64,000 nt of DNA from Monosiga brevicollis MX1 (taxonomy: Eukaryota > Opisthokonta > Choanoflagellata > Craspedida > Salpingoecidae): positions 463,679 to 527,678 of the forward strand of contig NW_001865057.1 in NCBI RefSeq assembly GCF_000002865.3, read 5' to 3'. A program made the position numbers and the translations under genes. The notes beneath the pieces are model-generated. The model made no database searches, was not told the DNA's origin, and was given only the letters and a program-made list of their open reading frames with translations. Positions 47,201 through 60,300 of this stretch are shown piece after piece. How positions within the stretch are numbered: position 1 is the first letter of the stretch; each line of letters starts with the position of its first letter.

Positions 47201-49984
47201 TTTGGCTATGCCCTACGCACCACGGGCCTCACTTTACCCGTACAGGACAATGTGTTGCACATTTTGGAGCGCGAATTAACTTATTTGGTGGCGTGCTGCG
47301 CTCGCCACATGCTGCTGGCTCGACATGAGCTGCCCACCACCGTAGACGCCCGAGATGAGTCAGTGGACATCAACGCCTTGGCTGCTCAAAAGGCCTCGCA
47401 GGCGGCGCTATTTCGCATGGGGTTGGAAGTTGACGCCAGTAGCGTGACCAAATTTCTCGAGACCCAAACCTTGCAGGTGAACGGTGATTCTCAAATACAG
47501 CAGTTTTTGCGCGATTTTGTTGATTGCACGCCCAAGTCTTCCGGTGCACGTTTAGCGCGTTGGCTGCGTGCAGGGCCCGCGATTGATGCTGCCCAGTGCT
47601 CGCGCCAAGATCATGCCAACTTTGGAGACCAGGCAGGCTCAACCTCTGTCACAACTGCCGAAAGCAAAGTCGTTCGCTTTCGGTCTCCGGTCGATTTCAT
47701 CGTACACACGCGCGATCAACACGGCGAATTGCTGCACCACCCGCTCACCCGAGTGGGTGTGCACATTGTCTATCCCGATGCCTCGGAGGCCGAGCAAGAG
47801 GGTGGTCAAACGCTATCGGAGATTGTGGACTCGACGGCCCCCGTCACGAAAGACGGCTGCTGCTACAAAAACATTTTTTCGCACCTTTCGTTTTCACCGG
47901 AAGAAGCACGGCTGCAGCACATGATGTCCGGCGAGCTTCTGGCTTCCGCCGAACTCTTGGAAGAGGCCAAATACCAGGTCAAATTTGTTCCCCGGCATCT
48001 GGGCACCTGCTTGGTCCATGTTACCGTCGATGGCACTGACATTGAAGGCAGCCCCTTCTGCTACAAGGTTGGTCAATGACATCTTGGTCGTCGGGAACAT
48101 ATTTGCGTGTATTTGCTTTTGCCTCACACCTTGCTTGGGCGGGGACTCGGCATAGGTGGAGCCGAACAGGGAAATGATAATGGTGTCAGCTGAAGACGCT
48201 GTGGCTGATCGCACCGACGACCCAGAGTACGCAAATGAAGTGTCCATGAAGCCCACTGCGAGCAAGTATCGTGTGGTGCGCCCCGTCACAATTTATGCCG
48301 GCGCCAACGATGAAGCCTTGGAGGTACGTAGTATCCAGAAACGGAGGCCACTTGATCTTTTGCGCACTTTTCCATCTCGACACAAACGGTAGTTCACAGC
48401 TGGACAGACCTCAACCCCCTTCTCGCTCTCTGCTCTTTGCATGGCTGTACTTGTTCGAACACGGCGTCAGTTGGGCACACTGATCAAGGGATTCAAGCTC
48501 GAGGCGATTAAGATCTGCTCCAACGAGCAAGGCAATTGGATCCAACTAAACATGTCCGCTGTGCGCAAGTTTGTGTCAGAGGTGCGGTCGATGGTCGCGC
48601 ACTCCTACATCTCAGAGGGTGACCTTGGCGAACTTTGCGCTCCGATGACGCTCACGAGCCTGTGTTACCCGTAGGAGATGCATCACCTGGAAGCCTGGGT
48701 TCCTGAAATGCAGAGAGGCGTGGCTGGCGATGCAATCTTTTTGACTGAAGCGCACGACGACGACGCGGATGATGTCATTACGGAAGTAGAGGATATGATG
48801 ATGGCGGAGCCTGACAAGGAGCCACTATCTCCTGGCTTTGGTTTTGCAGCTGCCAACAATGGTATCCGGAACCCCTTCGGTCCCGACAGCAACCAGGCTC
48901 AAGTTCAGCCTGCCTGGGGTGCCGCAGCTCGGCCTGGTCTTTTTGGCGCCCAAGCTGCTGCCGGTGGGGGTGGCGATTCTTTTGGTGGCCTCTTTGGTGC
49001 ACCGGCGGCCGGTGCCGATGGAGCCCTCGCGCCTTGGCCGGCTCCGGCTCCGCTGTTTAAGGACGTTCATGACGAAGAAGATGGTGGTGGCGCTGCCGGC
49101 GCGCCACTCGGCGCTGGTGTCATCTCCTTTGGCCTCCCTCGTGGCAAGGACAAGAGCGACAAGAGCCGCAAGCCAAAGAAAAAATCCGCTGCAGCTGCTC
49201 CGTTTCAGTTTAAAATTGAAGCACCCGCGGCTGTGCCCGCAGTTGGTGCCCTGCGCGCTGTCGATGAGCCTGCGAAGGCGTCCGAGAACGCCAAGAATCA
49301 AGACGCAGCGCCATCCAAGCCCATCCAGCCCGAGGCCATGCCCCTGGACCCGGCTGAGGGCAAAAGCCAGGTGGCAATCGCGCCCATGACTGCAGCATTG
49401 GAGCGAACTGTCAGGGCTGCCTTTGCCGCTTATTTGTGGCACGGTGATGTAACCTCGGATGCCATGGCCCTGGCCACCCATCTTCGCTTTGACCCCACTT
49501 ACAAGCGCCCCAATGTCAAAACGGATACCCGTGGCACAATGGGTAACCAGGCGTTTGAGGCGGCTGCGCCGCGCCTCGATGAACTGAGTGAGGATGCTCT
49601 CGTATGGGTGCAACCTGACGATGGGGCCCGTGGCACGCTGCCCGGGTTTGTGCAAAAGGTGCAGTGCCCCGTCTTGGCGCAGAAGATCAACGACGTCGAG
49701 CTGGCCGTCGGCCAGCGCCTCGAGGCCAAGGATCGCCTGAACCCCTTTATGATCTGTGTGTTTTCGTTACTTTTGTGGTTCTTCATTCTTCTTCTCTTTG
49801 CTTGGCGGCCGGCTGCTAAGGGTTGTCACTTCACCTCACGTTGCACTTTGAAATCTCATTAGGTGTCGCCTTTATCAAGGAAATATTGCCAGATGGAAAG
49901 GTCAAGGTTAGTTGAGCTTCTGCGTGGAGACGAACAGGTCCCAACAGCTATTCCTCCTGCGCCGGTGTAGATATGTTGACCTAT

Positions 49985-50020
<36 letters not shown>

Positions 50021-53000
50021 CCTTCTTGTTTTTTACATGTTAATTACCCTTAGGTGTCCTTTGATGGCTGGGGCGAACGCTACGATTACATTGCCTCGCT
50101 GGATAATGAGGACCTGCACCCCATCGGCTTTTGCCAGCTAACGCAGCACAAGCTCGAGAAGCCTCGCGGATTTGATGGCGAGTAAGTAGCCTCTGCGACT
50201 CGTTTGATGCTGTCGCGTTTGGACGCCCACGTCGCTCACTGCAGTCGATCTGCCTTGCAACGAGTAAAGGTTTAAGTGGCCTGCCTATCTTAAGGAAAAC
50301 AAATTTCAACACGTACCATACAGCCTGCTCTGTCACGCCAGCAATGAGCAACTTATTGACGCCAAGCGTCAGGTATGACACGGGTACCTTTGGCTCTCGT
50401 CTCTGGCTACACGCTGCTCGCATGTTTCAGACCTTCTAGCTTCGTTCGTCTTGTTTATTTGTGCGAGTACGCGACCAAAACCGCGGGCTCTCACCATGTC
50501 CACTAATCTGCGAAATGTTTCACAGGCCGATGATATTGAGCACGCGTTCTTTCATCCGCTGCACCCACATCCATTGCGACAGCATGAGAACGCGTTTGGA
50601 TGGAATTGCGATGGTGCCAATCAACCTTTTGGCATGGGCTGCCCAGGCCGAGGGCTTTTCGGAGGACCACCTCCGGGTTTGCGCTACCGCTGCATGGCCG
50701 GGTGTGACTATGACCTGTGCAGCCACTGCATGAGCACGTCCATCTTCTTTGAACGCGAGGAGCAACCCGTGGCTCCGCCTGTACCTGCTGCGCCCACCGT
50801 GGTCGTCCGCACCGTGGATGGGGATACTCTGACGGTCCAGATGGATCAGATTCGCTTGCGTGTCCCCGTTCCGGATGCCCAGGCTGACGAGCACGATGAT
50901 CCTCTGGATTCCGGTGACAGTGCGCCTGAACCAACACGAGCATCTGTACCCAAGTATCTCACGGTATTGTGGGAACAAATGAAGGCGCGGCTCGAGATGC
51001 TGGTCAAGCGGCTGTCGGCGGCCTCGCTGGAGGACTCTCGCCTTCAGATTGAGTCGGCTACATATGGCCCGGAGGATCAGCAACAATTTTGCAAAGATGT
51101 CAAGCACATTATTAGCTTTTTCGTTGACGAACATGGTCACCTTGAGCTCACCAGCCCTTATCGTGCGCTGTTTGGACCGGCTCCGGCCAACTCGGTGCTG
51201 CAGCTCAAGGTTGTGGTCAAGGGCATCAACGGTGCCATTGAGCTGAAATTCCGCAAAAACCAACCTATTGTCGTCGACGCCGTCAAGCTGGCCGAAGAGC
51301 GAAACGTTGATCTCGTTGCCCTTGAAAAGAAACAAGTTGATGACAGAAAGGACAAGAAGGGCAAGAAGGGAAAGAAGGGCAAGAAGGGCAAGAAGGGCAA
51401 AGAAGACGCCTTCCCACTATTTGGCAAGAAATCTGACACGGGAATCTGTGACTTGTGCGACGAGCATCACCCAACACCCATCACCTTTCACATGCGCCAA
51501 GCGCACCCCGGGTGTGGCGGCCCATCAGGCGGCTATGGCTACAACAGCTCGGGCAACTACGTTGATGGCTGGGTAGGTGAAGCTGTTTGTATGCAAACAT
51601 GAAATTGTGTCCTCTTCGCGCCCAGCCTCACGCCTGTCGACCGTTGGCTTGCATGCTTTGTTTGGCAATTCGTCTCAGGCCGGCAACTGCGGCGATGGTT
51701 AGTGCTCTGCCGCCATGACTCATGCAAGATGCTTTTTCTTGACCTGCCGCTCTTTCTTCCTTTGTTTTTGTTCTTTGCCCTTGCGTATTTTGGCCACAAT
51801 TTCTTTTTGTTCTCTGACACAATTGCCGGGGCCACGCCTTGGATAGGAGCGCAAAAAGCATCGACCTGGTATCTCATGTGCAAGAGCTGCCATAGCAACT
51901 ACCTGGCGGCCAAGGACTCGAAACAAAACGACGGGAGCCAAAGCAAGTCCGATCTGCCGGTCAGTGCAGATGACTCCATCGATCAGCTCCTTCTGCGCCA
52001 GTTCTCGTACACCCAAGTCCTTCAGGCTATTGAAGACAAGTCGCGCATGCTTTTGGCCGTGGCACCGTACGTTCATAAACCAGCTGCACATCTCGACGCC
52101 GGCGATGACGAGGGGCTTTTCAGTGAAAACAGCCTGTACGCCACCTGCCTGGCCGAGCGTCGGCCCGCTACTTTGGAAACACCTGAACCCGTCCCTGGTC
52201 ACGTGGATCGCACGCATTCGCATCAGTCCCCAGCGGCCACTCCTCGCCGCGCGGCCATCCGTCGCCAGCAAACCGTGGCCGATGACCACCCGCATGCTGC
52301 TGCTGTGGCCCAACGTACCCTCACCGCGGACACGGCACTGGCTGGTGTGCACGCCGCGGAGTCAGCTCAGCCACTGGATCGGGACCGCGTCAGCGAAGGC
52401 GACAAGGCGGCTGACGGTGACCTTTTCAAGCAGAGCCTCTTGGCAACCGCGCGCCCAGCTCTCACACGCACCATCTCCATGCCGCAGCATTCGGAGGGTG
52501 CTGGTGCTGGGGTGGGCCCTGCGGTCTCGCGCCCACGAGCAAACGATTTGACTCGGGGCCGCCGAGCCTCGCAACCATCACTCTTGACCCGACCCTCCGC
52601 CAGCCTGCGCAGTCTCTACCAGGGCCGCGAGAATGATGAGCTACTGCGCACCATGATGACCTTCTGGCAGTCACCTGTGCATGGCAAGAATGTGTTGGGG
52701 CACCTGACCCAGACGGCAGAACACATGATCTACCGCTTGCAGGGCCTGCGCCATTACATCGTGCTGCTGTGCAATGTCCGAACTATGGATGCGTTGCATC
52801 AGACAATGTGGACTTTTGTGGCCGCTCTTCACGCACAAGGCGATGCGACCAAGCAAGATGGCTCATTGGCCGCTGCCCCGCACCCGGCGGGAGCTGGCTT
52901 TGGGCAAAGTCAACTCGAGCGTGATGTGGCGCAAATGTTCTACCGATTCCTCCTCATCGTTCTTGACTTTATGCAGACTCTGCCTGCGGCCAGCCCGCTT

Positions 53001-55678
53001 CACGAGCTCTTCCTTCGCTGCTGGGCCATTCAATTCCGCGCCAGCGACCACTCGTTCCTCCACCGTTCACACGTCTTTTCACATATATCCGACATCATGT
53101 CCAAGTTACACTCGGTCACGTCCAACAGCATGGCTGCTACGCCATTGGACGATCTCTCTGTGACACACACGGGGTCGGTGAGTTTGAAGGACCGCGTCAC
53201 CGTGTCCTCGCGTGACCACATGCTGGCCTCTCTAACCGATGGCTCGACCGAGACGTTTTGGGAAGTGGGTGATGATGATCGCGAGCGCACAATCACCATT
53301 GATTGCGCAGAACTTGAGCCGACTGCTGTGGCCGTGCACGTGGACAACGTACGGGACGCTCAAAATGCCGTCCTGTCCCTTTCCTTGCACACCTCCAAAA
53401 CAGCACCGGTGCTTGGGGGCAAGGCGTCGTCGCTCGACAAATCGCATGCTGGCTGGGTGATCTTGTCCGTCCCGCCGAACCTACCCGCGCCGCCCAGTAA
53501 CCTAGTGGTGCGGGTTGGCGGCAGCACCAAGTCGCGCGTGCGGCAAGTCGTGGTGTTGGGTGTACCGCAGCGCACCAGCGGCGGCTTACCGCTGGCAGAA
53601 CAGGCCAAGGCTCGTGGCAACGATGCGCTGGCCTTGTTCCGCTTGCTCACCCTGCAGCTGTTTGGGGGTGGGCAATCGGTCGGTGCGGCCCAGCCGCCGG
53701 TCGAAGGTGATGCGCCAGCCCCGGCTGAGGCAGACGATCCCAAGCAAGGCGACCCGAAGAAGGACGGTGATGGTGGCGATCAGGCCATCGATACGCCCGA
53801 GCTGCGCCAACACGTTGTGGGTCTGCTCTTTGATCAAGATGCGCGCCTCAACACCTTGCAACAACAGGTATGCAAGCACTTTTTCAACGAAATTGGTCAC
53901 CAAGCTGAAGCCATCTCTCGGGCCGCAGAAGACGCAGAGGAGGGCGTGGCCGTCGTCAATGACGACTATCTTTTCGAGCTTGTCAACATGGTTGCGTCCT
54001 TGAGCGCGTCCGCCTCGGGCATTGAGAACGTTGCGCGAGAGCGTGAGCTCATCAATGACCTCGTGGGTCTGCTGCATCTCAGTACGCCTCGCGTGCAACG
54101 CCAAGTTGTGCACATTCTCTGCCGCCTTCTTCAAGTTGTTCCGCCAACTACCATGGCTACGCTGGTTACGCGCGTACCTCTGGCCAGCAAGCAGGAGGGA
54201 CTCGTGCCACTGCTTATCCTAGCCGTAGCCAAGGCACTTACAGTGCAGGTGCGCGTTCGTGGCGGCCAAAGCAAGGTGAACGAGACCACGACGTTCCGTG
54301 CCTCAGTTGCAACGCCGAGCGACAAGAGCCTCTATCGCTGGTTCACTGGGCGGCTCGAGCAAGAGAACGGCACAGCCGTCGTTATGGTGCTGGACCAAAT
54401 GCTTTCTGGCCAGCTGGGCGTTGCGTGGCAGGAAAATGCGTACGAGTGTCTGACTGCGCTGCTCGACATTCTGCCAAGGTTCGAATCCTCTGAGGACCCG
54501 GTCTTGGCTGCCAAGAACCTTGACGTCTGGCTTGCACTCGGCGCTCTCGCTTGCATTGATACCAAACTTGTGGCCTTGCTCAACGCCAAGGTCGCGCCCG
54601 AGTCTGACGGAAAATCATTCTGTGATAACCATGATGATGGCGAGACGACAGCGCTGGTGAAATGCGGCGAGTGCCAAGCCAGCTTCTGTGCAGACTGCGA
54701 CCACGTGCTGCATTTGTCTCGCACGAAGCGTGATCACGTACGCGTACGTTTAACAACGCAGCAAGCTGCCAGCAACGTGGAGCTCAACGAGGGCACGGGG
54801 CGTGTTCGCCTCCCGCGCCTCCTGTGTCTGACGGACCGCGTCTCACTCAAGGCAGTCATTGAGGTTAAAGCCACTGCCACGTCGGGGACCACGTGTCGCT
54901 TTTGTGACTCGCCTCTAGGTCCCGATGGCGGTTTGGCACAAACCATGAGCACAGGCATCAAAAATTGTTGCCCAGATAAGGATTGCATCGAGCTGGCCCG
55001 TGCGTGCTGCACAAAAACGCTGGCGTGTGGCCACGCATGTTGCGGTGTCCGCAACGAGGAGCAGTGCTTGCCTTGCTTGCACGGCTGTGACAATGAGTCC
55101 CTGGAGCACCCGCTCACACAAGACCAGGAGGATCAGTGCATGATTTGCTTCACTTCCTCACTGCAGGAAGAACCATGCCTGCGCGTACGTCAACCCAACA
55201 TATTTTGCTTTCATCGGGTTGCTCGTTGCTACAGACAGGCGAGGGAGCGGGGGCAGCCTCTCAATGTCCCTCGTCAATGTTCATACTGATGAGAAAGAGT
55301 CATGCACGCGCGGTTGACAACTGACTTTGCGATTGCTCACTGTGCCTTCGTTTCTTCCTTCCATTTGTAGGTTGACTGTGGTCACGTGTTTCATGCCAAC
55401 TGCCTGAAACGACTGCTGGAGATTCGCTGGAATGGTCCGCGCATCACCTTTGGCTTTTGCAAGTGTCCAATCTGCAAAGCATCGCTATTGCAAACACAGC
55501 AGCCGGCACTGGAAGAACTTTTGGTGCCTCTGCGCAAACTGCACGAGATGGTGCGCCGCAAGGCGCTAATGCGCCTGCAGTACGATGGCAAAGCGGAAGC
55601 CGTCGGTGGTGATGAGAGCACACAGGCTGATTTCGCTATGGAAAAGGTGCGTCGTTCCGTGGAGTTGGCTTTTGTCAC

Positions 55679-55712
<34 letters not shown>

Positions 55713-56478
55713 GATTATTATTATTCTTGGGGGCAGGGCGTATGCATTGTTGTTGTTGTTGCTGTTGTTGTTGCTAGCTTTTCTCGGCCCTTTGTGGGTC
55801 TCAATAATGTTCGACGGGGTTCGTCGGCTGCCACTGGATTCGATTTCTGATCCGGCCTGTATTGGCTTTGTACGCGGTGTGACTGTGTGTGCAGTACGCC
55901 TACTTCCCGTGCTACAAATGCAAGCAGCCCTATTTTGGTGGCGATGCGGCCTGCGAGGCTGGGCGAGGAGCTGCTGAATATGACCCTAGCGAGTTGATTT
56001 GCCCACTGTGCGTGGGCGGGGGTGCGGCTCAACAAGTAAGGGCAAGCCTGAAACTGTCTTGCATCGCGTTTCACAACCTGCGTGTGCACGCGTGCCCTAT
56101 CAATGTCACTATCAATGTCTCTCATGCACACCCGCACTGCGTTCATGATCAGATCTGCGCCAAGCATGGAGAAGACTTTTTAGAGTACAAATGCCGCTAC
56201 TGCTGCTCAGTGGCCGTCTTTTTCTGTGCGTCAATCCCTCTGCCGACCGCGCTTTGCTGGTTTTGATAGCGTGCACCCTTGCTGATGATGGCATATGCTG
56301 TAGGCTTTGGCACGACGCACTTTTGCAACACGTGCCATGACGACTATCGCCGTTGCACCGAATGTCCCAAAGAAGATTTGCCACATTGCCCTGTACGTGT
56401 TGCTGTGTTGTTGTTTTGCTGGGTTTGTTTGTTTTTTGTTTGTTTGTTTGTTTGTTTGTTTTGCGTTCTTTCTCTTTT

Positions 56479-56510
<32 letters not shown>

Positions 56511-56711
56511 CCCTCATCTTGAAGAAGTGCGTAGCTGTCATGGCTGACTCGCCTCGTTATTATGCTTTGCTTCTCTCTACACGTTTTACAGTGCGGGCCG
56601 GTGCTCACTCAACTGGAAGGTGATGAATGCCCGTTGCACGTCAAGCACCCTCCTACTGGTGAAGAGTTTGCCTTGGGATGTGGTGTATGCCGCAACGCGC
56701 AGACTTTCTAG
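38239..56711 (+). CDS. MYCBP2: MYCBP2/PHR-like RING E3 ubiquitin ligase with MBT, DOC and ZZ-like modules
   Basis: A giant multi-exon gene. The start at 38239 (gccgccATGG context) reads [19 protein letters not shown]. Visible modules in order: RCC1-like repeats (about 41035-43000; [19 protein letters not shown]), two Cys-rich segments (41875-41970 and 42460-42640), a PHR domain (43754-44165; [20 protein letters not shown]), a DOC-like domain (45290-45640), a filamin repeat (47670-48070), an MBT repeat (49700-50180), a ZZ-like finger (50560-50735), a second DOC-like domain (53180-53570), a B-box-like finger (54610-54730), the RING (55130-55490; [20 protein letters not shown]) and the tandem-cysteine C-terminus (55890-56711) ending [25 protein letters not shown] plus this tail define the RCR class, in which ubiquitin is relayed between two cysteines to Ser/Thr. 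Animal orthologues (highwire, RPM-1) control axons and synapses. Many internal joins are inferred. Confidence 0.88.
49686..50184 (+). other. MBT repeat encoded within the MYCBP2-like gene
   Basis: Three short exons read [20 protein letters not shown], then [14 protein letters not shown], then [16 protein letters not shown] and [10 protein letters not shown]. This is the MBT pattern (V/G-K-LEA-D..NP, FDGW...YDY, DLHP.GWC). The pocket residues known from L3MBTL1 (Asp and Asn of D..N; Phe, Trp and Tyr of F..W...Y) are all present. Confidence 0.75.
49987..50020. repeat. Poly-T run (34 nt) in a MYCBP2-like intron
   Basis: Pure T tract directly upstream of an acceptor (ttag at about 50051-50054), so it may serve as an extended polypyrimidine tract. 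A similar 30-T run lies at 56481-56510 in another intron of the gene. Confidence 0.97.
55686..55725. repeat. (TTA)n repeat in a MYCBP2-like intron
   Basis: Trinucleotide TTA repeat with one interruption (atgatt), followed by a TTG/CTG-rich stretch, within the intron after the exon that ends near 55645. Confidence 0.95.
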
Positions 56712-57335
56712 GCATGGAGGCAATCTGTAATGTACGCATGATCACTGTCAGTGACAGCGTCAGCATTTGCTGTTGACTTGCAACAGCGTGTTTGGTGTGC
56801 AGAGGGATCGCGATGGCTGTTCGTGACTGCCTATTGGCGAGCAGTCAAACACGGGAAACATGGGATACATGCGGCTTGACGCGTGGAACATTGACTCAAC
56901 AATCATGGCAAGGAACATTGCGCCGTCCGAGCATGAACAATTGACGTGAAGTTGTGAATCAAGGCACTTGCTGGCTGTCTGGCTGTCGGCAGCTTTGATG
57001 TGGATTGTCTGGCGATGCCTGGCTTGGCTGTAGCCACATACCAACATTTCGCGGTTGAAGAGGTCGCGTTTTCCTTCAAGTCAAAACGGAGTTGGAAGGA
57101 AATGGCAAGAACAACGACGCAGACAGGTCGAGGCAGCAAATTTGAAATGTCCACTTGACATGTGAGTCATGCTTTAAATTCAAGAGAGGGAAACGAAAAT
57201 TGCTAACCCCACAGCGAACGAGAGTACCAAAAGACCAGGTCGAAAAAGTGCTCAAGAAACCCCACAAAAGACGCAGCGCCAAGGCCAGCTCGGATGCATT
57301 ATGGGCAAGAATGAAGATCCGTCAACACGAACAGC
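56712..57335. other. Convergent 3' region between MYCBP2-like and NOX genes
   Basis: About 620 bp between two stop codons on opposite strands. Weak open frames on both strands lack family signal or codon bias. I see no RNA gene. Confidence 0.5.
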
Positions 57336-60300
57336 TCAAAAGTTTTCCTTGTTGTAATAAAACTTGGTGCCTTCAGCTGCGCGCTCGCTGGTAAACTTGT
57401 TGCACGTTACATGCAACTGGGACGACAAGACCTTGGGCCCACAGAAAAATAGGCCAATGTTGTTGCCGGCATGCGTGTTGGCCACGGATGTGAACTCAGA
57501 ATCCCAATTCGGACGGCCGAAGTTCATCTTATGGCGAAGGGCTCGGCCCGTCTAGGGCAGGAGACGAAGACATGAAAGCATAAGTGGGTGTGTGTCAAGG
57601 CGGCCAGCCACAACTCAAAATCAAGCCCAATGTAAAAGGCGCAGGAGATGATCCCAACCTCGGCGTCGCGAACGATGCTGTCACCGCTCTCATCTTCCTG
57701 GAGCATGATCTTGGCCGCATCGTCTTGACTCCAGCCGCGAGTTGTGAAGACACGGATTTCCAAAAAGTCGGGAACTCCGAGTTGCTCCAGCTTATCTTCA
57801 AGATCCTGAAAACACCCGAAAATGTATGGAATGATTGGATCGGGTGTGGATGGGCAATTGGTTGTACGTTTGTTGGATGATGCCGTGGCTGGAGGCGAGA
57901 TACGTACAATCAGGAGGCTGGCAAACCAACCCCAGGCATCAAAGCCGGGACACATCCAATAAAAGTAGACCTTTTGCGTTTTGAACTGTATATGGTCAAG
58001 ACGAGGTGAGTAGGAGCACCAGCAGTAGCAGAGCAGTACCAAACAAACACAAACAAATGCGATACTCACAGATGGGTAGGCCGAAGGATTGCTCTTGCGA
58101 AAGCTACGTAAGGGGAGCCGCCGCAAGTGTCAGAAGCAGTACATTTGCTCGCATGACTCTATACACGGCACGACGAGGCACGTGGCACGTACTACAACTC
58201 CTTCAGCAGAGATGCAAAGGGGGTCACGCCAATGCCAGCGCCAATTAGCATGGCAACGGGATAGTGGTACATGTCCTCTCTACCATGACATGACAGAACC
58301 GGATAAGAAGGTGGCCTTTTACGATTTACGGCATGCTTGTTGATTGACCAGTTGATAGCTCCTCATGATGGAACATTGATAGAAGAAACTTACGACGCTG
58401 TACCAAAAGGGCCATCAATGCAGATGTAAGGCAGTTCGCTGCCAACTTTTGGATTATCCTCGTAAAAGCCACACGCGTCGGCCAGTTTGGCTACCATGGT
58501 CGATGGTCAAGGTTAAATAACAGGCGCTTGAGCTTCCAGGAGACCCAGTAAAGCCAGTGGTAGACTCACTTGTCCAATCGCCCACGAGGCGAATGTGCAC
58601 GCTAACATAATCGAGCTCGGGGCAGGAAGTGAGCGTGATAGGGTGCCACTAGAGAATGAAATGACAAGCGTCGATGACAATGCAGCAGTGTCCAGATGTT
58701 ACAAGGCACCAATATACGCGGCGCTTGAGGCGACACGCGGAGACAAAAGGGCTCTGCGGGACAAGGCAATGGAATCGTGTGCAAACATATCGGCATACCT
58801 CAAGGCTGTTAATCTTGGGGCAGTTGATAAAGACATATTGACCAGCCTTGGTGGGGACTTTTTGGAATTGAATCTCCATGACAGGAACAGAGTCCTTGTG
58901 CTTAACCACCTTGAGAATGCGCAGGCGCCGAGTTTGACTCTTGTACCAGCGGTAGAGGCGTTCCAGGATGTAGAGGATCAAGGGACCAATGACCCACACC
59001 CACGTGGCAGCCTGGCCTCGCTGCAAAACGGCTTGCGTGACGAGGCGACACGGGCAGCAAAACGCATCCTCCTCGTCACCGACGTCCACGCCGCCCGGGA
59101 TGCAGAGGTTGGGTTCAGTTAAGCTGGAGTTCTGGTTAGCAAGGGCCGACACAACCGCGTTCCATGCTATCATGATTTAAAATAATCATAATATATTAAA
59201 AAAAATTAAAAAAAAAAGGTCAAACAGGAAAAGATAAGGTGAGAGAAGAGTGGTTTGATGCTCAAGAGAATAAGGTGAACTTGTGCGTAGCAGAACAGGC
59301 GAGGCTCGCATGACGTACAGGCACAACCGTTGGACACCAAGACGTCGTCGCGGCTGGTACAAACGCCCCGATCCAGAGAAATGGGGTACTGAGGTGGTGT
59401 CGTGGATGTGAGATATATTCTCGCGCAACAATCAAAGAGGCATGGAAGGCAAGACAAGGGCGCAATTCTAACCGTATCAGGGTTGTCTTGACGCTCCACA
59501 AAACCCGAGTAGCCGTGAAGGCACAGGCAGACGTAGAACACGACGAAGAGATGGTGTGTATACCAGAAAAGTTCAAAATAGGAACGGCTGACGGGGATGA
59601 GGGTTGCGTGTGACATGAAACATGAGGTGTAACATGATCATGCGAGATGGTTGGCAGAGAAGAAAAAACCTGAATACCCGTTGCAGAGCTGTAAAGACCC
59701 ACCGAATTTGCTGCGAGGCCGTGGTCACCATCAGAATGAGGGGAACTGTGATGCCTACGCCGGTTCCGCCAGCCACCGTCGTGAAAAGCACTTCTTCCTG
59801 TGACATGGGGGTGCCCTGTTTCCGGGAAAAGGACAGCGAATGAGAGGGATCAGTCGTGCACCGGTCCACGCCGGTCGACAGGAAGGAGGTTTGATGCGAG
59901 TTTTGTCAATGGGCCAACACACATCGCGCAGAATGCGGCCGTAGGTCCCGTCCTCGACCAAGTTGTTGACGTTAAAAAAGTGCGCGCAGATGTGTATGCC
60001 TGCACAAGTTCACCAGGTCAGATGTAAGCACCGCCCATCGCCGCGCAAGTCTGCATGGCCAATGCAAATTCTTGTCGGGTGGCACGCAAGGCACGCACTG
60101 GCAAAGACGCAAATGACGTAGGCACACCACTTGTGGAACAAAATGTTCTTGTCAAAGAGGCGTCGGATGGAGCGCTTTGACTATTGACCCATGTGATGAC
60201 AAAAGTGGTCGTCGGCAGAAGGCGAGACAAGCGCGAGAATGGTAGACGATGAAGCGAGTGGGCGTGCTGTGGAGTACGAAGGAGACGACGGGGAGGAAGT

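Noticed and set aside
54479-54489. ggttcgaatcc, identical to a tRNA T-loop/B-box
   Set aside because: It lies inside a long, clearly coding exon of the MYCBP2-like gene. No acceptor stem, A-box or cloverleaf can be drawn around it.
57155-57394. A small basic open frame on the plus strand
   Set aside because: It overlaps the NOX C-terminal exon on the opposite strand and has no codon bias or homology that I recognise.
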